The notes under the pieces were generated by a model, which saw only the letters and a list, made by a program, of their open reading frames with translations, ran no database searches and was not told where the DNA came from. From NCBI GenBank assembly GCA_964016885.1, contig OZ024759.1:2493001-2557000 (forward strand): a DNA stretch of 64,000 nucleotides. The letters are read 5' to 3'. Within the stretch, counting starts at the first letter, position 1. The number at the start of each line of letters is the position of its first letter. The translations under genes were made by a program, and so were the position numbers. Below, in pieces: positions 12,628 to 26,459 of this stretch. Source of the DNA: Eledone cirrhosa (Eukaryota > Mollusca > Cephalopoda > Octopoda > Eledonidae).

Positions 12628-15600
12628 TAGTTGAGGTAACAAAGAGGTTAAAGTTCTGTTTCACCCATGTTTCTTCCTCCTCACTAGTTGAGGTAACAAA
12701 GAGGTTAAAGTTCTGTTTCACCCATGTTTCTCCCTCCTCACTCCTTGAGGTAACAAAGAGGTTAGAGTTCTGTTTCACCCATGTTGCTACCTCCTCACTA
12801 TTTGAGGTAACGAAAAGGTTAAAGTTCTGTTTCACCCATGTTTCTCTCTCCTCACTATTTGAGGTAACAAAGAGGTTAAAGTTCTGTTTCAGCCATGTTT
12901 CTCCCCCCTCACTAGTTTAGGTAACAAAGAGGTTATAGTTCTGTTTCACCCATGTTTCTCCCTCCTCACTAGTTGAGGTAACAAAGATGTTAAAGTTCTG
13001 TTTCACACATGTTTCTCCCTCCTTACTAGTTGAGGTAACAATGAGGTTAAAGTTCTGTTTCACCCATGTTTCTACCCCTTACTAATGAGGTAACAAAGAG
13101 CTTAAAGTTCTGTTTCACCCATGTTTCTACCTCCTCACTAGTTGAGGTAACAAAGAGGTTAAAGTTCTGTTTACCCCATGTTTCTCCCTCCTCACTATTT
13201 GATGTAACAAATAGGTTAAAGTTCTGTTTCCCCCATGTTTCTGCCTCCTCACTATTTGAGGTAACAAATAGGTTAGAGCTCTGTTTCACCCATGTTTCTC
13301 CCCCCTCACTAGTTGAGGTAACAAAGAGGTTAAAGTTCTGTTTCACCCATGTTTCTACCTCCTCACTAATTGAGGTAACAAAGAGGTTAAAGTTCTGTTT
13401 CACCCATGTTTCTACCTCCTAACTAGTTGAGGTAACAAAGAGGTTAAAGTTCTGTTTCACTCATGTTTCTACCTCCTCACTATTTGAGGTAACAAAGAGG
13501 TTAAAGTTCTGTTTCACCCATGTTTCTCCCTCCTCATTAGTTGAGGTAACAAAGAGGTTAAAATTCTGTTTCACCCATGTTTCTCCCTCCTCAGTAGATG
13601 AGGTAACAAAGAGGTTAAAGTTCTGTTTCACCCATGTTTCTCACTCCTCACTAGTTGAGGTAACAAAGAGGTTAAAGTTCTGTTTCACCCATGTTTCTAC
13701 CTCCTCACTAGTTGAGGTAACAAAGAGGTTAAAGTTCTGTTTACCCCATGTTTCTCACTCCTCACTATTGAGGTAACAAAGAGGTTAAAGTTCTGTTTCA
13801 CACATGTTTCTCCCTCCTTACTAGTTGAGGTAACAATGAGGTTAAAGTTCTGTTTCACCCATGTTTCTACCCCTTACTAGTTGAGGTAACAAAGAGGTTA
13901 AAGTTCTGTTTCACCCATGTTTCTACCTCCTCACTAGTTGAGGTAACAAAGAGGTTAAAGTTATGTTTCCCCCATGTTTCTCCCTCCTCACTAGTTGAGG
14001 TAACAAAGAGGTTGAAGTTCTGTTTCACCCATGTTTCTACCTTCCTCACTATTTGAGGTAACAAAGAGGTTAAAGTTCTGTTTCACCCATGTTTCTACCT
14101 CCTCACTAGTTGAGGTAACAAAGAGGTTAAAGTTCTGTTTCACCCAAGTTTCTCCCTCCTCACTAGTTGAGGTAACAAAGAGGTTAAAGTTCTGTTTCAC
14201 CCATGTTTCTCACCCCTCACTAGTTGAGGTAACAAAGAGGTTAAAGTTCTGTTTCACCCATGTTTCTACCTCCACACTAGTTGAGGTAACAAAGAGGTTA
14301 AAGTTCTGTTTCACACATGTTTCTCCCTCCTTACTAGTTGAGGTAACAATGAGGTTAAAGTTCTGTTTCACCCATGTTACTACCCCTTACTAGTTTAGGT
14401 AACAAAGAGATTAAAGTTCTGTTTCACCCCTGTTTCTACCTCCTCACTATTTGAGGTAACAAAGAGGTTAAAGTTCTGTTTCCCCCATGTTTCTCCCTCC
14501 TCACTATTTGAGGTAACAAATAGGTTAAAGTTCTGTTTCAGCCATGTTTCTCCCCCCTCACTAGTTTAGGTAACAAAGAGGTTAAAGTTCTGTTTCACCC
14601 ATGTTTCTCTCTCCTCACTAGTTGAGGTAACAAAGAGGTTAAAGTTCTGTTTCACCCATGTTTCTCCCTCCTCACTAGTTGAGGTAACAAAGAGGTTAAA
14701 GTTCTGTTTCACCCATGTTTCTCCCTCCTCACTAGTTGAGGTAACAAAGAGGTTAAAGTTCTGTTTCACCCATGTTTCTCCCTCCTCACTAGTTGAGGTA
14801 ACAAAGAGGTTGAAGTTCTGTTTCACCCATGTTTCTACCTTCCTCACTATTTGAGGTAACAAAGAGGTTAAAGTTCTGTTTCACCCATGTTTCTACCTCC
14901 TCACTAGTTGAGGTAACAAAGAGGTTAAAGTTCTGTTTCACCCATGTTTCTCCCTCCTCACTAGTTGAGGTAACAAAGAGGTTAAAGTTCTGTTTCACCC
15001 ATGTTTCTCCCTCCTCACTAGTTGAGGTAACAAAGAGGTCAAAGTTCTGTTTCACCCATGTTTCTCCTTCCTTAGCATTTGAGGTAACAAAGAGTTTAAA
15101 GTTCTGTTTCACCCATGTTCTCCCTCCTCACTAGTTGAGGTAACAAAGAGGTTAGAGTTCTGTTTCACCCATTTTGCTACCTCCTCACTATTTGAGGTAA
15201 CGAAAAGGTTAAAGTTCTGTTTCACCCATGTTTCTCTCTCCTCACTATTTGAGGTAACAAAGGGGTTAAAGTTCTGTTTCACCCATGCCCCCCCCCCTCA
15301 CTAGTTTATGTAACAAAGAGGTTAAAGTTCTGTTTCACCCATGTTTCTCCCTCCTCACTAGTTGAGGTAACAAAGAGGTTAAAGTTCTGTTTCACCCATG
15401 TTTCTACCCCTTACTAATGAGGTAACAAAGAGCTTAAAGTTCTGTTTCACCCATGTTTCTACCTCCTCACTAGTTGAGGTAACAAAGAGGTTAAAGTTCT
15501 GTTTACCCCATGTTTCTCCCTCCTCACTATTTGATGTAACAAATAGGTTAAAGTTCTGTTTCCCCCATGTTTCTGCCTCCTCACTATTTGAGGTAACAAA

Positions 15601-18080
15601 TAGGTTAGAGTTCTGTTTCACCCATGTTTCTCACCCCTCACTAGTTGAGGTAACAAAGAGGTTAAAGTTCTGTTTCAGCCATGTTTCTCCCTCCTCTTTA
15701 GTTGAGGTAACAAAGAGGTTAAAGTTCTGTTTCACACATGTTCTCCCTCCTTACTAGTTGAGGTAAAAATGAGGTTAAAGTTCTGTTTCACCCATGTTTC
15801 TACCCCTTACTAGTTGATGTAACAAATAGGTTAAAGTTCTGTTTCACCCATGTTCTACCTGCTCACTAGTTGAGATAACAAAGAGGTTAAAGTTCTGTTT
15901 CATTCATGTTTCTCCCTCCTCACTATTGAGGTAACAAAGAGGTTAAAGTTCTGTTTCACACATGTTCTCCCTCCTTACTAGTTGAGGTAAATATGAGGTT
16001 AAAGTTCTGTTTCACCCATGTTTCTACCCCTTACTAGTTGATGTAACAAAGAGGTTAAAGTTCTGTTTCACCCATGTTTCTACCTCCTTACTAGTTGAGG
16101 TAACAAAGAGGTTAAAGTTCTGTTTCCCCCATGTTTCTCCCTCCTCACTATTTGAGGTAACAAATAGGTTAAAGTTCTGTTTCAGCCATGTTTCTCCCCC
16201 CTCACTAGTTTAGGTAACAAAGAGGTTAAAGTTCTGTTTCACCCATGTTTCTCCCTCCTCACTAGTTGAGGTAACAAAGAGGTTAATGTTCTGTTTCACC
16301 CATGTTTCTACCTCCTCAGTAGTTGAGGTAACAAAGAGGTTAAAGTTCTGTTTCACCCATGTTTCTCCCTCCTCACTAGTTGAGGTAACAAAGAGGTTAA
16401 AGTTCTGTTTCACCCATGTTTCTCCCTCCTCACTCCTTGAGGTAACAAAGAGGTTAGAGTTCTGTTTCACCCATGTTGCTACCTCCTCACTATTTGAGGT
16501 AACGAAAAGGTTAAAGTTCTGTTTCACCCATGTTTCTACATCCTCACTAGTTGAGGTAACAAAGAGGTTAAAGTTCTGTTTACCCCATGTTTCTCCCTCC
16601 TCATTATTTGATGTAACAAATAGGTTAAAGTTCTGTTTCCCCCATGTTTCTGCCTCCTCACTATTTGAGGTAACAAATAGGTTAGAGCTCTGTTTCACCC
16701 ATGTTTCTCCCCCCTCACTAGTTGAGGTAACAAAGAGGTTAAAGTTCTGTTTCACCCATGTTTCTACCTCCTCACTAATTGAGGTAACAAAGAGGTTAAA
16801 GTTCTGTTTCCCCCATGTTTCTCCCTCCTCATTAGTTGAGGTAACAAAGAGGTTAAAGTTCTGTTTCACACATGTTCTCCCTCCTTACTAGTTGAGGCAA
16901 AAATGAGGTTAAAGTTCTGTTTCACCCATGTTTCTACCCCTTACTAGTTGATGTAACAAAGAGGTTAAAGTTCTGTTTCACCCATGTTTCTCCCTCCTCA
17001 CTCCTTGAGGTAACAAAGAGGTTAGAGTTCTGTTTCACCCATGTTGCTACCTCCTCACTATTTGAGGTAACGAAAAGGTTAAAGTTCTGTTTTACCCATG
17101 TTTCTCTCTCCTCACTATTTGAGGTAACAAAGAGGTTAAAGTTCTGTTTCAGCCATGTTTCTCCCCCCTCACTAGTTTAGGTAACAAAGAGGTTAAAGTT
17201 CTGTTTCACCCATGTTTCTCCCTCCTCACTAGTTGAGGTAACAAAGAGGTTAAAGTTCTGTTTCACACATGTTTCTCCCTCCTTACTAGTTGAGGTAACA
17301 ATGAGGTTAAAGTTCTGTTTCACCCATGTTTCTACCCCTTACTAATGAGGTAACAAAGAGCTTAAAGTTCTGTTTCACCCATGTTTCTACCTCCTCACTA
17401 GTTGAGGTAACAAAGAGGTTAAAGTTCTGTTTACCCCATGTTTCTCCCTCCTCATTATTTGATGTAACAAATAGGTTAAAGTTCTGTTTCCCCCATGTTT
17501 CTGCCTCCTCACTATTTGAGGTAACAAATAGGTTAGAGCTCTGTTTCACCCATGTTTCTCCCCCCTCACTAGTTGAGGTAACAAAGAGGTTAAAGTTCTG
17601 TTTCACCCATGTTTCTACCTCCTCACTAATTGAGGTAACAAAGAGGTTAAAGTTCTGTTTCACCCATGTTTCTCCCTCCTCATTAGTTGAGGTAACAAAG
17701 AGGTGAAAGTTCTGTTTCACACATGTTCTCCCTCCTTACTAGTTGAGGCAAAAATGAGGTTAAAGTTCTGTTTCACCCATGTTTCTACCCCTTACTAGTT
17801 GATGTAACAAAGAGGTTAAAGTTCTGTTTCACCCATGTTTCTACCTCCTAACTAGTTGAGGTAACAAAGAGGTTAAAGTTCTGTTTCCCCCATGTTTCTC
17901 CCTCCTCACTATTTGAGGTAACAAATAGGTTAAAGTTCTGTTTCAGCCATGTTTCTCCCCCCTCACTAGTTTGGGTAACAAAGAGGTTAAAGTTCTGTTT
18001 CACCCATGTTTCTCCCTCCTCACTAGTTGATGTAACAAAGAGGTTAAAGTTCTGTTTCACCCATGTTTCTACCTCCTTAC
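12628..18080 (+). repeat. 5.45-kb tandem duplication, copy 1
   Basis: This matches the next block at shift 5453 from 12628 to about 15.3 kb, at 5512 up to about 16537, and at 5795 from about 16.57 kb to the end. Shared rarities include TTTCTTCCTCC (12670/18123), AAAGATGTTAAAG (12984/18437) and GTTATAGTTC. Relative to copy 2 it lacks 59 bp near 15.38 kb (one monomer plus two C) and 283 bp near 16537 (five monomers less 2 bp). The break at 12628/18081 lies inside a monomer, with different sequence to its left in each copy. Confidence 0.85.
15288..15297 (+). repeat. Poly-C run, 10 bases
   Basis: The two T before the run are lost (CATGCCC), a change shared with 20741, which is its duplicate in the 5.45 kb blocks. 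Confidence 0.9.
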
Positions 18081-21000
18081 TAGTTGAGGTAACAAAGAGG
18101 TTAAAGTTCTGTTTCACCCATGTTTCTTCCTCCTCACTAGTTGAGGTAACAAAGAGGTTAAAGTTCTGTTTCACCCATGTTTCTCCCTCCTCACTCCTTG
18201 AGGTAACAAAGAGGTTAGAGTTCTGTTTCACCCATGTTGCTACCTCCTCACTATTTGAGGTAACGAAAAGGTTAAAGTTCTGTTTCACCCATGTTTCTCT
18301 CTCCTCACTATTTGAGGTAACAAAGAGGTTAAAGTTCTGTTTCAGCCATGTTTCTCCCCCCTCACTAGTTTAGGTAACAAAGAGGTTATAGTTCTGTTTC
18401 ACCCATGTTTCTCCCTCCTCACTAGTTGAGGTAACAAAGATGTTAAAGTTCTGTTTCACACATGTTTCTCCCTCCTTACTAGTTGAGGTAACAATGAGGT
18501 TAAAGTTCTGTTTCACCCATGTTTCTACCCCTTACTAATGAGGTAACAAAGAGCTTAAAGTTCTGTTTCACCCATGTTTCTACCTCCTCACTAGTTGAGG
18601 TAACAAAGAGGTTAAAGTTCTGTTTACCCCATGTTTCTCCCTCCTCACTATTTGATGTAACAAATAGGTTAAAGTTCTGTTTCCCCCATGTTTCTGCCTC
18701 CTCACTATTTGAGGTAACAAATAGGTTAGAGCTCTGTTTCACCCATGTTTCTCCCCCCTCACTAGTTGAGGTAACAAAGAGGTTAAAGTTCTGTTTCACC
18801 CATGTTTCTACCTGCTCACTAATTGAGGTAACAAAGAGGTTAAAGTTCTGTTTCACCCATGTTTCTACCTCCTAACTAGTTGAGGTAACAAAGAGGTTAA
18901 AGTTCTGTTTCACCCATGTTTCTACCTCCTCACTATTTGAGGTAACAAAGAGGTTAAAGTTCTGTTTCACCCATGTTTCTCCCTCCTCATTAGTTGAGGT
19001 AACAAAGAGGTTAAAATTCTGTTTCACCCATGTTTCTCCCTCCTCAGTAGATGAGGTAACAAAGAGGTTAAAGTTCTGTTTCACCCATGTTTCTCACTCC
19101 TCACTAGTTGAGGTAACAAAGAGGTTAAAGTTCTGTTTCACCCATGTTTCTACCTCCTCACTAGTTGAGGTAACAAAGAGGTTAAAGTTCTGTTTACCCC
19201 ATGTTTCTCACTCCTCACTATTGAGGTAACAAAGAGGTTAAAGTTCTGTTTCACACATGTTTCTCCCTCCTTACTAGTTGAGGTAACAATGAGGTTAAAG
19301 TTCTGTTTCACCCATGTTTCTACCCCTTACTAGTTGAGGTAACAAAGAGGTTAAAGTTCTGTTTCACCCATGTTTCTACCTCCTCACTAGTTGAGGTAAC
19401 AAAGAGGTTAAAGTTATGTTTCCCCCATGTTTCTCCCTCCTCACTAGTTGAGGTAACAAAGAGGTTGAAGTTCTGTTTCACCCATGTTTCTACCTTCCTC
19501 ACTATTTGAGGTAACAAAGAGGTTAAAGTTCTGTTTCACCCATGTTTCTACCTCCTCACTAGTTGAGGTAACAAAGAGGTTAAAGTTCTGTTTCACCCAA
19601 GTTTCTCCCTCCTCACTAGTTGAGGTAACAAAGAGGTTAAAGTTCTGTTTCACCCATGTTTCTCACCCCTCACTAGTTGAGGTAACAAAGAGGTTAAAGT
19701 TCTGTTTCACCCATGTTTCTACCTCCACACTAGTTGAGGTAACAAAGAGGTTAAAGTTCTGTTTCACACATGTTTCTCCCTCCTTACTAGTTGAGGTAAC
19801 AATGAGGTTAAAGTTCTGTTTCACCCATGTTACTACCCCTTACTAGTTTAGGTAACAAAGAGATTAAAGTTCTGTTTCACCCCTGTTTCTACCTCCTCAC
19901 TATTTGAGGTAACAAAGAGGTTAAAGTTCTGTTTCCCCCATGTTTCTCCCTCCTCACTATTTGAGGTAACAAATAGGTTAAAGTTCTGTTTCAGCCATGT
20001 TTCTCCCCCCTCACTAGTTTAGGTAACAAAGAGGTTAAAGTTCTGTTTCACCCATGTTTCTCTCTCCTCACTAGTTGAGGTAACAAAGAGGTTAAAGTTC
20101 TGTTTCACCCATGTTTCTCCCTCCTCACTAGTTGAGGTAACAAAGAGGTTAAAGTTCTGTTTCACCCATGTTTCTCCCTCCTCACTAGTTGAGGTAACAA
20201 AGAGGTTAAAGTTCTGTTTCACCCATGTTTCTCCCTCCTCACTAGTTGAGGTAACAAAGAGGTTGAAGTTCTGTTTCACCCATGTTTCTACCTTCCTCAC
20301 TATTTGAGGTAACAAAGAGGTTAAAGTTCTGTTTCACCCATGTTTCTACCTCCTCACTAGTTGAGGTAACAAAGAGGTTAAAGTTCTGTTTCACCCATGT
20401 TTCTCCCTCCTCACTAGTTGAGGTAACAAAGAGGTTAAAGTTCTGTTTCACCCATGTTTCTCCCTCCTCACTAGTTGAGGTAACAAAGAGGTCAAAGTTC
20501 TGTTTCACCCATGTTTCTCCTTCCTTACCATTTGAGGTAACAAAGAGTTTAAAGTTCTGTTTCACCCATGTTCTCCCTCCTCACTAGTTGAGGTAACAAA
20601 GAGGTTAGAGTTCTGTTTCACCCATTTTGCTACCTCCTCACTATTTGAGGTAACGAAAAGGTTAAAGTTCTGTTTCACCCATGTTTCTCTCTCCTCACTA
20701 TTTGAGGTAACAAAGGGGTTAAAGTTCTGTTTCACCCATGCCCCCCCCCCCCTCACTAGTTTATGTAACAAAGAGGTTAAAGTTCTGTTTCACCCATGTT
20801 TCTCCCTCCTCACTAGTTGAGGTAACAAAGAGGTTAAAGTTCTGTTTCACACATGTTTCTCCCTCCTTACTAGTTGAGGTAACAATGAGGTTAAAGTTCT
20901 GTTTCACCCATGTTTCTACCCCTTACTAATGAGGTAACAAAGAGCTTAAAGTTCTGTTTCACCCATGTTTCTACCTCCTCACTAGTTGAGGTAACAAAGA

Positions 21001-23875
21001 GGTTAAAGTTCTGTTTACCCCATGTTTCTCCCTCCTCACTATTTGATGTAACAAATAGGTTAAAGTTCTGTTTCCCCCATGTTTCTGCCTCCTCACTATT
21101 TGAGGTAACAAATAGGTTAGAGTTCTGTTTCACCCATGTTTCTCACCCCTCACTAGTTGAGGTAACAAAGAGGTTAAAGTTCTGTTTCAGCCATGTTTCT
21201 CCCTCCTCTTTAGTTGAGGTAACAAAGAGGTTAAAGTTCTGTTTCACACATGTTCTCCCTCCTTACTAGTTGAGGTAAAAATGAGGTTAAAGTTCTGTTT
21301 CACCCATGTTTCTACCCCTTACTAGTTGATGTAACAAATAGGTTAAAGTTCTGTTTCACCCATGTTCTACCTGCTCACTAGTTGAGATAACAAAGAGGTT
21401 AAAGTTCTGTTTCATTCATGTTTCTCCCTCCTCACTATTGAGGTAACAAAGAGGTTAAAGTTCTGTTTCACACATGTTCTCCCTCCTTACTAGTTGAGGT
21501 AAATATGAGGTTAAAGTTCTGTTTCACCCATGTTTCTACCCCTTACTAGTTGATGTAACAAAGAGGTTAAAGTTCTGTTTCACCCATGTTTCTACCTCCT
21601 TACTAGTTGAGGTAACAAAGAGGTTAAAGTTCTGTTTCCCCCATGTTTCTCCCTCCTCACTATTTGAGGTAACAAATAGGTTAAAGTTCTGTTTCAGCCA
21701 TGTTTCTCCCCCCTCACTAGTTTAGGTAACAAAGAGGTTAAAGTTCTGTTTCACCCATGTTTCTCCCTCCTCACTAGTTGAGGTAACAAAGAGGTTAATG
21801 TTCTGTTTCACCCATGTTTCTACCTCCTCAGTAGTTGAGGTAACAAAGAGGTTAAAGTTCTGTTTCACCCATGTTTCTCCCTCCTCACTAGTTGAGGTAA
21901 CAAAGAGGTTAAAGTTCTGTTTCACCCATGTTTCTCCCTCCTCACTCCTTGAGGTAACAAAGAGGTTAGAGTTCTGTTTCACCCATGTTGCTACCTCCTC
22001 ACTATTTGAGGTAACGAAAAGGTTAAAGTTCTGTTTCACCCATGTTTCTCTCTCCTCACTATTTGAGGTAACAAAGAGGTTAAAGTTCTGTTTCAGCCAT
22101 GTTTCTCCCCCCTCACTAGTTTAGGTAACAAAGAGGTTAAAGTTCTGTTTCACCCATGTTTCTCCCTCCTCACTAGTTGAGGTAACAAAGAGGTTAAAGT
22201 TCTGTTTCACACATGTTTCTCCCTCCTTACTAGTTGAGGTAACAATGAGGTTAAAGTTCTGTTTCACCCATGTTTCTACCCCTTACTAATGAGGTAACAA
22301 AGAGCTTAAAGTTCTGTTTCACCCATGTTTCTACCTCCTCACTAGTTGAGGTAACAAAGAGGTTAAAGTTCTGTTTACCCCATGTTTCTCCCTCCTCATT
22401 ATTTGATGTAACAAATAGGTTAAAGTTCTGTTTCCCCCATGTTTCTGCCTCCTCACTATTTGAGGTAACAAATAGGTTAGAGCTCTGTTTCACCCATGTT
22501 TCTCCCCCCTCACTAGTTGAGGTAACAAAGAGGTTAAAGTTCTGTTTCACCCATGTTTCTACCTCCTCACTAATTGAGGTAACAAAGAGGTTAAAGTTCT
22601 GTTTCACCCATGTTTCTCCCTCCTCATTAGTTGAGGTAACAAAGAGGTTAAAGTTCTGTTTCACACATGTTCTCCCTCCTTACTAGTTGAGGCAAAAATG
22701 AGGTTAAAGTTCTGTTTCACCCATGTTTCTACCCCTTACTAGTTGATGTAACAAAGAGGTTAAAGTTCTGTTTCACCCATGTTTCTCCCTCCTCACTCCT
22801 TGAGGTAACAAAGAGGTTAGAGTTCTGTTTCACCCATGTTGCTACCTCCTCACTATTTGAGGTAACGAAAAGGTTAAAGTTCTGTTTTACCCATGTTTCT
22901 CTCTCCTCACTATTTGAGGTAACAAAGAGGTTAAAGTTCTGTTTCAGCCATGTTTCTCCCCCCTCACTAGTTTAGGTAACAAAGAGGTTAAAGTTCTGTT
23001 TCACCCATGTTTCTCCCTCCTCACTAGTTGAGGTAACAAAGAGGTTAAAGTTCTGTTTCACACATGTTTCTCCCTCCTTACTAGTTGAGGTAACAATGAG
23101 GTTAAAGTTCTGTTTCACCCATGTTTCTACCCCTTACTAATGAGGTAACAAAGAGCTTAAAGTTCTGTTTCACCCATGTTTCTACCTCCTCACTAGTTGA
23201 GGTAACAAAGAGGTTAAAGTTCTGTTTACCCCATGTTTCTCCCTCCTCATTATTTGATGTAACAAATAGGTTAAAGTTCTGTTTCCCCCATGTTTCTGCC
23301 TCCTCACTATTTGAGGTAACAAATAGGTTAGAGCTCTGTTTCACCCATGTTTCTCCCCCCTCACTAGTTGAGGTAACAAAGAGGTTAAAGTTCTGTTTCA
23401 CCCATGTTTCTACCTCCTCACTAATTGAGGTAACAAAGAGGTTAAAGTTCTGTTTCACCCATGTTTCTCCCTCCTCATTAGTTGAGGTAACAAAGAGGTT
23501 AAAGTTCTGTTTCACACATGTTCTCCCTCCTTACTAGTTGAGGCAAAAATGAGGTTAAAGTTCTGTTTCACCCATGTTTCTACCCCTTACTAGTTGATGT
23601 AACAAAGAGGTTAAAGTTCTGTTTCACCCATGTTTCTACCTCCTAACTAGTTGAGGTAACAAAGAGGTTAAAGTTCTGTTTCCCCCATGTTTCTCCCTCC
23701 TCACTATTTGAGGTAACAAATAGGTTAAAGTTCTGTTTCAGCCATGTTTCTCCCCCCTCACTAGTTTGGGTAACAAAGAGGTTAAAGTTCTGTTTCACCC
23801 ATGTTTCTCCCTCCTCACTAGTTGATGTAACAAAGAGGTTAAAGTTCTGTTTCACCCATGTTTCTACCTCCTTAC
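18081..23875 (+). repeat. 5.45-kb tandem duplication, copy 2 (5.8 kb long)
   Basis: The block is adjacent to copy 1 and keeps its order, but is 342 bp longer because it retains the monomers absent from copy 1. Copy 1 probably lost them by deletion, since similar monomer runs occur in the blocks at 2.9-9.5 kb. Its right part is also the first unit of the later 2330 bp duplication. Confidence 0.82.
20741..20752 (+). repeat. Poly-C run, 12 bases
   Basis: Counterpart of 15288, two bases longer and with the same loss of TT after CATG. Confidence 0.9.
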
Positions 23876-24129
23876 TAGTTGAGGTAACAAAGAGGTTAAA
23901 GTTCTGTTTCCCCCATGTTTCTCCCTCCTCACTATTTGAGGTAACAAATAGGTTAAAGTTCTGTTTCAGCCATGTTTCTCCCCCCTCACTAGTTTAGGTA
24001 ACAAAGAGGTTAAAGTTCTGTTTCACCCATGTTTCTCCCTCCTCACTAGTTGAGGTAACAAAGAGGTTGAAGTTCTGTTTCACCCATGTTTCTACCTTCC
24101 TCACTATTTGAGGTAACAAAGAGGTTAAA
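21800..24129 (+). repeat. 2330-bp tandem duplication, copy 1
   Basis: Each position matches the position 2330 bp further on. I compared many landmarks (near 22014, 22251, 22681, 22864, 23102, 23643 and 24086) and found no difference. The left edge is set by GGTTAATG at about 21795 against GGTTAAAG at about 24125. Within the unit the sequence at 22251 recurs 851 bp later at 23102, so this unit itself contains an older internal duplication. Confidence 0.88.
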
Positions 24130-26459
24130 GTTCTGTTTCACCCATGTTTCTACCTCCTCAGTAGTTGAGGTAACAAAGAGGTTAAAGTTCTGTTTCACCC
24201 ATGTTTCTCCCTCCTCACTAGTTGAGGTAACAAAGAGGTTAAAGTTCTGTTTCACCCATGTTTCTCCCTCCTCACTCCTTGAGGTAACAAAGAGGTTAGA
24301 GTTCTGTTTCACCCATGTTGCTACCTCCTCACTATTTGAGGTAACGAAAAGGTTAAAGTTCTGTTTCACCCATGTTTCTCTCTCCTCACTATTTGAGGTA
24401 ACAAAGAGGTTAAAGTTCTGTTTCAGCCATGTTTCTCCCCCCTCACTAGTTTAGGTAACAAAGAGGTTAAAGTTCTGTTTCACCCATGTTTCTCCCTCCT
24501 CACTAGTTGAGGTAACAAAGAGGTTAAAGTTCTGTTTCACACATGTTTCTCCCTCCTTACTAGTTGAGGTAACAATGAGGTTAAAGTTCTGTTTCACCCA
24601 TGTTTCTACCCCTTACTAATGAGGTAACAAAGAGCTTAAAGTTCTGTTTCACCCATGTTTCTACCTCCTCACTAGTTGAGGTAACAAAGAGGTTAAAGTT
24701 CTGTTTACCCCATGTTTCTCCCTCCTCATTATTTGATGTAACAAATAGGTTAAAGTTCTGTTTCCCCCATGTTTCTGCCTCCTCACTATTTGAGGTAACA
24801 AATAGGTTAGAGCTCTGTTTCACCCATGTTTCTCCCCCCTCACTAGTTGAGGTAACAAAGAGGTTAAAGTTCTGTTTCACCCATGTTTCTACCTCCTCAC
24901 TAATTGAGGTAACAAAGAGGTTAAAGTTCTGTTTCACCCATGTTTCTCCCTCCTCATTAGTTGAGGTAACAAAGAGGTTAAAGTTCTGTTTCACACATGT
25001 TCTCCCTCCTTACTAGTTGAGGCAAAAATGAGGTTAAAGTTCTGTTTCACCCATGTTTCTACCCCTTACTAGTTGATGTAACAAAGAGGTTAAAGTTCTG
25101 TTTCACCCATGTTTCTCCCTCCTCACTCCTTGAGGTAACAAAGAGGTTAGAGTTCTGTTTCACCCATGTTGCTACCTCCTCACTATTTGAGGTAACGAAA
25201 AGGTTAAAGTTCTGTTTTACCCATGTTTCTCTCTCCTCACTATTTGAGGTAACAAAGAGGTTAAAGTTCTGTTTCAGCCATGTTTCTCCCCCCTCACTAG
25301 TTTAGGTAACAAAGAGGTTAAAGTTCTGTTTCACCCATGTTTCTCCCTCCTCACTAGTTGAGGTAACAAAGAGGTTAAAGTTCTGTTTCACACATGTTTC
25401 TCCCTCCTTACTAGTTGAGGTAACAATGAGGTTAAAGTTCTGTTTCACCCATGTTTCTACCCCTTACTAATGAGGTAACAAAGAGCTTAAAGTTCTGTTT
25501 CACCCATGTTTCTACCTCCTCACTAGTTGAGGTAACAAAGAGGTTAAAGTTCTGTTTACCCCATGTTTCTCCCTCCTCATTATTTGATGTAACAAATAGG
25601 TTAAAGTTCTGTTTCCCCCATGTTTCTGCCTCCTCACTATTTGAGGTAACAAATAGGTTAGAGCTCTGTTTCACCCATGTTTCTCCCCCCTCACTAGTTG
25701 AGGTAACAAAGAGGTTAAAGTTCTGTTTCACCCATGTTTCTACCTCCTCACTAATTGAGGTAACAAAGAGGTTAAAGTTCTGTTTCACCCATGTTTCTCC
25801 CTCCTCATTAGTTGAGGTAACAAAGAGGTTAAAGTTCTGTTTCACACATGTTCTCCCTCCTTACTAGTTGAGGCAAAAATGAGGTTAAAGTTCTGTTTCA
25901 CCCATGTTTCTACCCCTTACTAGTTGATGTAACAAAGAGGTTAAAGTTCTGTTTCACCCATGTTTCTACCTCCTAACTAGTTGAGGTAACAAAGAGGTTA
26001 AAGTTCTGTTTCCCCCATGTTTCTCCCTCCTCACTATTTGAGGTAACAAATAGGTTAAAGTTCTGTTTCAGCCATGTTTCTCCCCCCTCACTAGTTTGGG
26101 TAACAAAGAGGTTAAAGTTCTGTTTCACCCATGTTTCTCCCTCCTCACTAGTTGATGTAACAAAGAGGTTAAAGTTCTGTTTCACCCATGTTTCTACCTC
26201 CTTACTAGTTGAGGTAACAAAGAGGTTAAAGTTCTGTTTCCCCCATGTTTCTCCCTCCTCACTATTTGAGGTAACAAATAGGTTAAAGTTCTGTTTCAGC
26301 CATGTTTCTCCCCCCTCACTAGTTTAGGTAACAAAGAGGTTAAAGTTCTGTTTCACCCATGTTTCTCCCTCCTCACTAGTTGAGGTAACAAAGAGGTTGA
26401 AGTTCTGTTTCACCCATGTTTCTACCTTCCTCACTATTTGAGGTAACAAAGAGGTTAAA
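24130..26459 (+). repeat. 2330-bp tandem duplication, copy 2
   Basis: This is an apparently identical copy of the preceding block. At its end the array switches, within one monomer, to sequence of the 11.46 kb type (CTACCTCCCCACAAG at about 26482). That marks the exchange point. Its identity makes it the youngest event in the left half, unless it is an assembly duplicate. Confidence 0.88.

Noticed and set aside
16210..16869. 219-codon open frame on the - strand
   Set aside because: It arises because 283 bp are missing at 16537, which joins two runs that are separately open in the duplicate at 21.7-22.7 kb. It contains only monomer translations.
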